Positions 1 to 9,900 of a DNA stretch of 64,000 nt are shown here, in pieces. The position numbers and the translations under genes are program-made. This DNA comes from Cloeon dipterum (Eukaryota > Arthropoda > Insecta > Ephemeroptera > Baetidae), in contig NC_088787.1 of assembly GCF_949628265.1 (NCBI RefSeq), positions 29,688,501-29,752,500 on the forward strand, given 5' to 3'. The notes beneath the pieces were generated by a model. The model ran no database searches and was not told the DNA's origin. It saw only the letters and a program-made list of their open reading frames with translations. The first letter of the stretch is position 1. Every line of letters starts with the position of its first letter.

Positions 1-115
1 TTGCCGCTTGAGATGTCTTTACTTAACAAATAATTGATTTGTTGCGTTGCTTAAGTTTTAGAATCATTATTTAATTTAGTCCACGCTTGAACTGTGAATG
101 GTTACCTCGTATTAA

Positions 116-462
116 TATTGTAACAATGTATTGTAGATTGTGCAATGTAGAATTAGCATAGAAATGTAAATTATGAAAATGATTGATTTATTCTTTATTT
201 TTTTAACACTCTTTTCTATTGTCCCCCTCTTAGTGGAAGATCATTTTTTTTAATTCCAACGTTAGTAGTACCGAAAATTGAGCAGCAGAATTGTTTTTTT
301 ACTGTCGGAATGAAATCAAAATGAAATACGAGATTGATCACCAAACTAAGAGGGGGACAATAAGAAAGAGTGTTAAAAAATAATGGATAAATCAATCATT
401 TTCATAATTTACATTTCTATGATAATTCTACATTGCAAAATCTACAATAAATTGTTACAATA
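116..462. mobile_element. MITE-like element with long terminal inverted repeats (element 1)
   Basis: The left arm (116-234) and right arm (345-462) are close reverse complements of each other over about 118 bases, separated by a unique core of about 110 bases. The outer ends read TATTGTAACAAT on both arms, and the inner arm ends both carry the run GTCCCCCTCTTAGT. No coding capacity is present. A TA dinucleotide at both outer edges would fit a TA target duplication of the Tc1/mariner type, but it could also belong to the arm. It lies about 650 bases upstream of APN1. The inverted repeat is seen directly; the MITE label is inferred. Confidence 0.8.
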
Positions 463-1121
463 GGATATTTTCTTACTGAAATGCAACTGTTTGTCTGTCA
501 CTTAGCAGAAAAAGTTCCGACACAAAATTTTAGCTCTGCTTATTTTGCAAACCTCATTTGCGTGAACAAAGGAATCTGTGGAAATTTTCGATTGCAATTT
601 GCATAATAACTTACGTATTTGAACATGAAAAACGAATTAAATATTTTGTATGCTTTAAATCATATGCACAATCAGGAGCAAGGAAAATTGATCAAATAGC
701 CTGCAAAATATTTTTCCTTGATTATCAGAAATTTAATTGAACTCGCTCCCTAATGGAAATGTCAATTATTTTTTTTTACCAAAATATATATATATGCAGT
801 TTGAACCGGTTTTCCCCTAAAGCTCTCAATCATTTACATATCGCGTACCCAGCACACACTTTTTTATCATAACATCAGTCTGTAGTTATCTATTACTCTT
901 TATTTGGTTACGAAATCGATTTTTTTCTGATTTTACTGTTATGAGTGGCCATGTATTGCAAACTGCGATCTTAATCTACCATTCTGATCTCTCTAGCAAC
1001 AAGGCTAATAATCAATTCATATCGTGATAGAATCGTACCAAAAACATGTTAAATAATTATTTTACATGTTGTTAAATGGAAGAAATAGGATAATTGGTAT
1101 TTAATTTTTGCAGGGTACAAA
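463..1121 (+). promoter_or_regulatory. Upstream region and 5' UTR acceptor of APN1
   Basis: This stretch has no gene. It holds an AT dinucleotide run near 784-797 and an intron acceptor (TTTTTGCAG) ending at 1113, so transcripts should begin in an untranslated exon somewhere upstream and join at 1114, eight bases before the start codon. I could not locate that first exon or a clear TATA box. Confidence 0.4.
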
Positions 1122-4100
1122 ATGTGGCTGACCCGAATTTTCGCGGTGGCAGTCTTAGCCTTTGCACTGGCAAATGGAACTCCTCTGTGGCTGCGTCCTG
1201 AGCTGCCACTGGATGCAAAGCTCAGCTCGAACCCTCGAGCTTTGGCAGACTACCAGCTGCCTACATCAATTATTCCTTCTCATTATGAAATTGAACTCAT
1301 TCCATTTTTGAATGACAATGTCCCCGAAGGACAGACAGAATTTACTTTCATTGGAAAAGTCATAATTACAGTCACCTGTAACGAAGATGACATCAGTTCT
1401 ATTAAAATGCACGCAAAAGACATGACAATATCTGGCGACGTAACAGTTGAAGCAGATGATGGAACTGGCGAGGTCACAGTATTAGGCTACGTAGAGGAAC
1501 CGACCGACGACAAAGACTTCTTAATAATTAACCTTGCTGCTCCTCTGGAGCAAAAAGATTACAAAATCACCATAAATTACCTCGGAAATTTGAATGGAGA
1601 TTTAGATGGTTTCTACAGAAGTTCTTACGTAGAAGACGGAGTTACAAAGTAATTTTTGAAGAGAAAATTCCTCTGGTTTCTTTAATATAGTTATTTTAGG
1701 TGGATGGCTGTCACTCAGTTTGAATCAACCGGTGCTCGGAGAGCATTTCCTTCCTTCGACGAACCAGGAATGAAGGCGACATTTAAGTTGAAAATTGCCA
1801 AGTCCGCTGATTACAAAGTTCTTGCAAACATGCCATTGGACACCGATGATGAACCTGTCAGGTTGCCTAACAACAAAATACGAAAATAACTGTTTTAAAA
1901 ATATATTTTTCAGTGGATTTGATGGCATGACTTGGGCTGATTTTGCCAATACAGAACAAAGAATGTCAACCTACTTAGTAGCTTTCTCAGTCAACAAATT
2001 CAGCAATATTGGCAAACAAACTTTCGATGCAATTGACTACGATTTGTGGGCCCGACCCAACGCTGTTCAATTTGGAGATTATGCAAATCAGCATGCCCCT
2101 AAAGTCGTCGCAGAGATGACAAGCTTCACTAACAACATCCGATATGCAATGCCGAAAATCGACCAAATTGCCGTGCCTGATTTCTCAGCAGGAGCTATGG
2201 AAAACTGGGGTCTCATAACATACAGGTACTTTTAAATTTCATTTTGATCTCCATGTTTGGACATTAATATTCGCTTCTAGGGAAACGGCTCTTTTGTATG
2301 ACGAAGCTACGGCCAGCACCTCTAACAAGCAGAGGGTTGGAGCTGTCGTTACGCACGAACTCGCTCATCAATGGTTTGGAAACTACGTTTCTCCTAAATG
2401 GTGGAGCAACCTTTGGCTTAATGAAGGTTTCGCCACTTACTTTGAATATTTCGCCACCAATAAGGTGTGATATTCTTCACAAGAAAAATAAAACAGTTCT
2501 GATAGCAATCATTTATATTTGACAGATTGAAACTGATTGGAAAATGGATGAACAGTTCATTTACGAGCAACTGCAGTCGGCTTTGATTTTTGATGCTCAA
2601 GAATCTACACATCCAATCGTTGCAGACGTTGATGAGCCATCAACAATCGATTCAATATTTGACGACATTTCTTACAACAAGGGTGTGTTTTAATTTGAAA
2701 GTTAAATTAAATTATTACAAAACTACTCTGTCACAACAGGTGGCTGCATTGTGCGTTTATTAGTTAATCTTCTTGGCGAGAGTGCGTTCAAAACAGGAAT
2801 TAACACCTACCTCACTAACAAGTAATTATTTCTTTTAAATATCATATTCCAATGCCTTTTAACATAATGTTATTTGCTTACAGCCAATTCAATAACGCAG
2901 ACGCAGACGACTTGTGGACAGCTCTCCAAACTGTCGTTCCTGATGGGTTTCTGCCTGACCAAATGACACTTAAAAACGTAATGGACACGTGGACTCTGCA
3001 AGGCGGATTCCCCGTCATCACATTTACCAGGCTGTATGATGAAAACCAGAGAGCCACCATTGAGCAAGTAAGCAAGCAAGTAAAATTTATTGAGGATTTA
3101 TTTATTATTAACAATAAATCCTGTTAACAGGAAAGATTCCTAGCCCTGCCAAGTGAAACTGCTCAGCCAGGAGAATGGGTTGTGCCCATTTCATGGACAA
3201 ATGCAGCGGAAAATAATTTCGACGATGTTAGCGCAGACGATTGGCTGACTGCTCCAAACAAGGTTGTTTATAACGTTGGAAAAGATGAAGATTGGGTTAT
3301 CCTTAATTTGCAGTTAATTGGTAACACATCGCAAACAATTTAGTGACATTAAATATTTTTGTCAATCCCTCTTATCTTTTTATTAGGATTCTACCGAGTT
3401 AACTATGACGTCAGAAATTGGGAAATGTTGACGCAAGCACTCTCGGCTGACGGATTCTCGCAGATCCATGTAATTAACCGCGCCCAAATAATTGACGACT
3501 CTTTGGCACTTGCTCGCGCTAATCATCTTGCGTACTCAACGGCGCTAGACACAACTAACTACCTGGATTCTGAAACTGAATATCTCCCGTGGGCTTCTGC
3601 GTTTGATGCTCTGGCTTATATCAATGATCGCCTTAATTCAGAGGCAGAACCTAAAAATCAGTTTGAGGTAAAAATGTGTGCAATTCAAAGGAAATACCAT
3701 GTACTAATCATTATTTTTTCAACAGACATATCTGAAGAATAGGCTAAAGAACACCTACAACAGCCTGGGAGGTTTCAATATCCCAGAAGCAGGTGACGCG
3801 CACGTGACAAGTCTTACCAGGGCGATGGTGCTTAACTGGGCCTGCAAGCTCAGTCAAACGGAGTGCAACAATGAGGCGTCAAATCTGTTCAAACAGTGGC
3901 AAACAACCGAAGACCCAGATCTTAACAATCCGTGAGAGAAAGTTCTCTGACAGTCTAAATATTTAATAAATAAAAATATCCGTTTGCAGGATTAATCCAA
4001 ACTTGAAAAGTGTAGTCTACTGCTCTGGAGTGAGGAACGGCGATCGAACGAGTGCTGATTTCTTATTTGATCGCTACAAAGCAGCATCTCAGGATGCAAC

Positions 4101-4763
4101 TGAGCAATCAAGAATTCTTTCTGCTCTCGGGTGCTCATCCGACACAGGGTTCCTTGAAGAGTGAGCATTTTTAAGTTATCGATTAACAGTTAGCTTTTAA
4201 CCTTTTTAATTCTAGATACTTATTGATGACCATTACTTCTGGATCCGATATCCGAACTCAGGACACAAGAACTGTCATAACTGCTGTTTACAGCAACCCT
4301 ATTGGAGTTGACTTGGCCCTTGAATTCGTAACCAATCCTGATAATTACCAAATTATAAGTACCAAGTAATTCAAAGAGTTGTGCCTCTCGAATTGCGACT
4401 CTATTGATTTTTTTTCTAGCTTGGGAGGCTTCAGCTCAGTTGGAAGAATTTACTCGGGTTTGGCTACCAAGCTGAACACAGTAGAACAGAGAGACAAAGT
4501 ATGGTGACAAAAATATATTTTATATTTGTTGCTAATTTTCTTTTTCTCAGTTGCAAAATTTCGTAGACACCAATGGTGCTGTTATCAGCGAGGGTGTAAA
4601 AAATGCGATTGCAGGTGCAATCGAAACGGTAGAGCAAAATATCAAATGGCGCGATGAGCACAAGGACGGCGTTGTAAATTATCTCAAGTCAAAGAATTCT
4701 GCAGCTGCAATGATTATTTCGCCAATTCTTCTAGCATGTGCAATTTTGACCAGATTTTTGTAA
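1122..4763 (+). CDS. APN1: membrane alanyl aminopeptidase-like (M1 family, GPI-type)
   Basis: Zinc ectopeptidase expected to remove N-terminal residues from peptides at the cell surface. Exons: 1122-1648, 1700-1861, 1914-2225, 2281-2464, 2526-2682, 2740-2821, 2884-3067, 3131-3320, 3387-3667, 3726-3931, 3990-4160, 4216-4365, 4420-4498, 4551-4763. All introns are GT-AG and the spliced frame is 965 residues, the usual family length. A signal peptide covers about residues 1-19. GAMEN is at 323-327, HELAH at 359-363 and the third zinc ligand Glu at 382, so the enzyme should be active. The protein ends in a hydrophobic run directly before the stop, typical of GPI attachment. Unlike APN2-4, the N-terminal region is a single exon and there is an extra intron at 2683-2739. 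The substrate cannot be read from the sequence. Confidence 0.93.
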
Positions 4764-4787
4764 AATTTGGCCGATGCATGTCATGTA

Positions 4788-4793
4788 AATAAA
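4788..4793 (+). terminator. Polyadenylation signal of APN1
   Basis: AATAAA lies 25 bases after the stop codon, so the 3' UTR is very short. Confidence 0.65.
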
Positions 4794-5215
4794 TCCCTAC
4801 AGATTTAAAAAAATGCAAAAACTTATCATTGAAAACACAACATAACATAATTTTGAAAGCATGATTGTTGCACTCGGTGTGTCTGTGAAAATAACAACTT
4901 GAGTAAAATGTTTTCGTTGGCTACAAAAATTACTGGTTGGATTTTTAGACAGATTACAATCGCCAAATTTTGTGGTCATGGAACTTAAAATTACAAAGTC
5001 GCGATTTAAATTTACGCCAACAATCAGTTTATTACCAACTCGGCTGCTCATAGGCAATTAAGTTACTTGTCGGCCCGGGCGCCTCGTCATGGCGCCTCGC
5101 CGGTCAGTGGCAGGTCAAAGAGTGTCACGACAATGATACTGTAATATACTTTTGCAGCAATTCATTAGAGGAAGAAAAAATTAAGAAGCTGCCTGCGGGC
5201 AAGGTAATATAGTAA

Positions 5216-5324
5216 TTTTCTCGTCTCACAAATCACATGCGCCTTGCAGTGGGAAGAAAGCTGCGCCACATAGCAGTCATTCTGAGCGGGTTGCATATCA
5301 TCACCTCATTTTCATAACACAATT
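5216..5324 (+). repeat. Short dispersed repeat, copy 1
   Basis: About 78 bases (from 5219) match the reverse complement of 12169-12246 with seven differences, and weaker similarity continues for about 30 bases more. Both copies lie within 500 bases downstream of an APN stop codon, but in opposite orientations, so they are not simply part of one duplicated 3' flank. The family is unknown to me. Confidence 0.7.
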
Positions 5325-5613
5325 ATTAACAAGAAATGAATATTTGTGCCAGTTTACTTTAAGGTGGTTGTATAGTTCGGGTTTAAATCAATCTAATAGG
5401 AGGGGAAAATTTTAAAAAATGGACTGGCAACATATTTTTCATTGCATGCTCAACCTGTAATAATACGTATTTTAATAAAAATAATTATTACATCCCGTAT
5501 TAAAGTGACGACGAGGGCAACGCAAAACCAGCGTTTTATGGGGAGCAATTGAACCTGAAATTGCAGCTGGGATTTTGCAATGGTTACGTCTAGATGTTCA
5601 CTTCCATTAGTAT

Positions 5614-5800
5614 CGTTGTAACAAGTTATTGTTCATTGGAGTAATTGATATTGGCATACACGTAAAATGAGGAAATAATACGAAGCCTGGGCAGGGGGAG
5701 TGCCCTATATGTGAGAAATAATGAAAAAATCCGTATTATTTCCTCATTTTACGTGTATGCCAATATCAATTACTCCAATTAACAATAACTTGTTACATCG
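5614..5800. mobile_element. MITE-like inverted-repeat element (element 2)
   Basis: Arms 5614-5682 and 5732-5800 (69 bases each) are near-perfect reverse complements around a loop of about 49 bases. The ends carry the core TGTAACAAG, close to TGTAACAAT at the ends of element 1 (116-462), while the interiors differ. No coding capacity. The two elements flank APN1 on either side. Confidence 0.8.
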
Positions 5801-6275
5801 TTAAGTAAAACAACCCGCGTGTCACAGGTTGAAAAGGATTTCAGGCACTAAAAATAATACGAAAATTTATAAGCAGACACGAGTTTCATTAACTTACAAG
5901 GTGAAACGTCCCCTGATGAGGTTTGGAACGTACAATTACCTTGGACCACACCTGAACAACTGGCAGAGAGCTAAATATTAATAGTTTTGCCGACAGTTAA
6001 ATTTTGGTAAGAAAGCATAAACAGCGAAGGTGGTTATAATAATGATGATTAGAATCTAATTAACGTTCAACGTAAAGTGACATTATGTTTCTAATGTTAC
6101 CTAATGATGCTTTAGAGGTAGTTTTTAAGTTTTATATTGAGTTACTTGCAGCTAGCTGCTCGCTAGGTCGCATCCAAAACATTTAGCATATTTCACGTCA
6201 TTTTTGTAAATTCGCGGATAGAAATGGAAGAGCTTCGATTTCTGTAACGCTGTGTAATACAAATAAAGAAATTAA

Positions 6276-6442
6276 ATTAATCCGTACCCAAATAGAGGAA
6301 GATTCCTTGGCATTGACACGAGCAAAAAACATTTTGATTATCCCACAGCGTTGGATACGACCAATTATTTTAATTTTGAAATGGAATATCTCAAATAAAC
6401 AAACATACTGAACTCGGAACAAGGATCTAGATATCAAATTGA
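6276..6442 (+). pseudogene. Decayed fragment of an APN exon
   Basis: The stretch resembles the second half of APN1 exon 9 (about 3470-3667): a block coding IDDSLALAR-like residues, then the DTTNYL-like block, then the exon end. The frame is lost and no neighbouring exons are recognisable, so this is a fossil of a further aminopeptidase copy, or of a partial duplication, between APN1 and APN2. It is a host gene remnant. Confidence 0.65.
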
Positions 6443-6912
6443 AATTGCATAAGAGATTTTGCACACCAGGAGCCAGACAAGAACAGCGATTTTCAAGTTT
6501 TGGTTTGTTCAACGCTTCATATCGCATGAATCGGTGAAATAAAATTTCAATGTGATATGAATTTTTGAAAAATTTGATCATTTCTTCAACAGTTTGAAAT
6601 ATTATTGCTAATTTTTCCATAAATTTAGGCTCTTATGTGATTGATGAAATTGAAAATGAAGAGCAAAACTCAATACTGACGGTCATTCACAAAACTAAAT
6701 TTGTTTAAAAATGAAGTAATGTGCCTTGGACGTCAGTTAACTACAAGGAAATTACCACACTAAAAGGCATTAAGAAGTATTTTTGGGAAAATAAGTATAC
6801 ATAAAGCAATTTTGTTACGGAAAATTCATTGCTAGTAGAGCAGTGGAAAGAGTATAGTCGCTGTTCTCTTCTGCTGGATTCTTAAAATTAGGAGCAAGAA
6901 AATCGCACCAAA

Positions 6913-9900
6913 ATGGTAAGATTCAACTAATTCAACAATCACGGCTTTGGTCAAAACAGGATTGATAAAAATTACACTCATTTTGTTACTAGAATTTTCG
7001 AAAGTTATTGCTGTTCAATAAAAGTATAACATCACTTAAACTTGCACATTAAACTGTAAAATATTGTCCAAAGTGAATTTCGAACTAAAATCTATATATA
7101 TGCATCAAGTCGCCAAAATTATATGTGAGACAATTTTCTCCGGAGAGGACATTGCTATGCCTAGTTTATTCAGTCTCTTATTTCACGCTTGGGATATATT
7201 GCAATGGCTCGTAAATTAATTTATCTATTTGGATTTATTTACAATAAAAATGCTGGGATTTTATTACACATGTATACATATTTACTTGAGCAAATCACAT
7301 AAAATATTAGCTTCTTTTGTTTCGTTTACGAGTTTATGTTGTTCTTTCTTAAGATTTTTTTTAAATGTTTTTAGAATAATTGAAACATGGTAAAAATAAT
7401 AAAGAATAAAATTATAAAAAATTCCCCTTTAGTCTGCAAAGCGACGCTGTCAGCATTTTTAATTACAACACACAGAGCTTTCCTGTCAGTTTTATGATTG
7501 AAAAACATATTTTGAATAAAAACGATAGTATATAGTAATGTACGGAGGCCTTTAATGGAAATACAGCAGATACATGAAAACAAGTAATTATAATGAACAT
7601 ATAACATGCAACATTAGATGCCCATTCTAAGTTAAATCATTTAATTTCACATCAAAAACCTTTATTACTAATTTAATAGGATGAATAAAAATCATTTTTT
7701 GCCAGAGCCAAATTAAGTCTTAACTAAATTAATGGCAAGGATTTTATTCTAAAGAAAGAAACCAACTGTCTAGTCTATCTTTTTATCAAATTAAATGCTT
7801 TATAATGAAATATCTTCAGAATAGAAAAGCGTATTTTTATTTTGTTAAAATATATTAATTGATAAAATGATTATTATTTCAGAGGAAAATAACTTTCCTT
7901 ATATTGCTGAGCTCAATATACTGCACTAGTTGCAAAAAACCTCCTTCAATTTGGCATGAAGAGTATGAAGAACCTGAAGAACCACTGGGAGAAATAACAA
8001 GGTAAGAAATTTACGTCTGTCCAGGTGAGATATTGAATTTTCTCGATTCCAAACATATTAACTGATTCAAAATTGAGTAAATTGAAATGAATAAACCATA
8101 AAAATTTGCTTAATTTTTAATATGGTTCGTTTTTTACAGTAGGAGTCTGGTAGATTACAGATTGCCGGGAGATATGGTACCAATAGTCTATGGTATTGAG
8201 TTGAAACCATATATGGACGATGCAGTGCCCGCTGAGAGGCAATTCACGTTTGATGGTTCAGTTAATATTGTAGTATTTGTGTTGAAAGCAACAGACAGAA
8301 TACGATTGCACGCCAAAGAGTTAAACATAAAACACGTTTCGGTGAAAGAGCTTGCGGAGCATGAACGTGTCAATGTCACGAATATTGTGTACAGTAAAGA
8401 TGATCGCCATTTTTTGGATATTTACCTCGAAGAAGAACTATTTGCGGAAGAACGCTATGAAATCGATATTCAATATACTGGAATTTTAAACGAAGATTTA
8501 GAGGGATTCTATCGAAGCAGCTATGAAGAGAAAGGAGAAAAAAGGTTTGTGTTAAGTATTTTTATCAATCGAGAAAAAACGCAAAACCTCTCACAGATGG
8601 ATGTTCGCAACTCATTTTGAGCCAACAGGAGCGAGAAGAGCATTCCCATGCTTTGACGAGCCAGCGATGAAAGCGCGTTTCAAGGTGATCATTGCAACAC
8701 CACCCAACTGGACCACCTTGTCGAACAAGCCGGTGTACAAAATTAAGCCTATGATGTAGTTCTAATATTTTCAAGTCATTTTCGAACCTAATTTTTTACT
8801 TTATAATAGGAACCAAACGGGATATTTTAAAAACTGGAGATGGGTAGATTTTATATCGTCTAGGAGTATGTCAACATATCTTGTAGCGTTCACTATGTCT
8901 CGCTTTGCTAAGATCACCAGTAAGGAAGACGACAGATTTAAGGTCTGGGCCAGGCCAGAGCGCATTCAGGACTGCCAATTAGCAGTATTAATAGCACCAC
9001 TAGCGGTGAAATACATGGAGAGCGAAACCCATGTCCCTTACACTTTCCACAAATTGGACCAGATTGCTATACCAGATTTTGCAGCTGGTGCAATGGAGAA
9101 TTGGGGACTCATTACTTATTTGTAAGTAATTTCAAAGTTAGAAATTTAGTCGGTAACTGTTTGTCTTGCGATTCAGAGAAGATTCTTTGTTTTATAACGA
9201 AAAAAACTCAACGGCCCATCATTATAAATATACATCGGACACAATATTTCATGAAATAGCACACCAATGGTTTGGAAACTTGGTGACGCCCACGTGGTGG
9301 GGCAACTTATGGTTAAACGAAGGATTTGCGACCTATCTCTCATACCATATAAGCGCACATGTGAGTAAAAACAACACCAGGAAATTTCTTCTTCCAATGC
9401 GGGGAGGTATTCTTTTTTAAAGGTTTCACCTTGGATGGATTCACAAATGCAATTTTTACTCGATGAATATGCTTCCGCACTCATAGTAGATGCGAGAGAG
9501 TCTGCCCATCCCCTTGTAGACAATTCTGTTGACAGTCCGAAGAAAATTGACTCCATATTCGATACAATCTCATACAGCAAAGGTGGATGCATAGTCAGAA
9601 TGATGCTCAATTTCATGGGACACAAAAACTTCTGGAAAGGAATAAATTCCTACATCAAATACTCGTTTGTTTGAAATTAAAAAAAAAAATGCAATTAATA
9701 GTTACCGCTCAAAAATTTTTAGGGAGTTTAGCAACGCTGATCAGAATGATTTGTGGCGAGGATTAAGCACAGCCGTTCCCAATGGACTGCTCCCGAAAAA
9801 CGTTGAATTTAAGGACATTATGGACACCTGGGCTCTGCAGGCTGGCTACCCCGTCGTCACCGTCACAAGAGACTATGATAAAAACACAGTTAGCTTCACG

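Larger units (their letters stand above)
4800..6912. other. APN1-APN2 intergenic region
   Basis: No intact gene seen. From left to right it contains a short GC-rich patch with a doubled GGCGCCTCG (about 5074-5100), one copy of a dispersed repeat (5216-5324), an inverted-repeat element (5614-5800), a fossil APN exon (6276-6442), and the presumed APN2 promoter and 5' UTR just before 6913. Each is listed separately. Confidence 0.6.

Noticed and set aside
783-797. AT dinucleotide run as a TATA box of APN1
   Set aside because: Simple repeat; no first exon or initiator could be tied to it.
1283-1477. Antisense frames opposite APN exons
   Set aside because: Shadows of the conserved coding strand.
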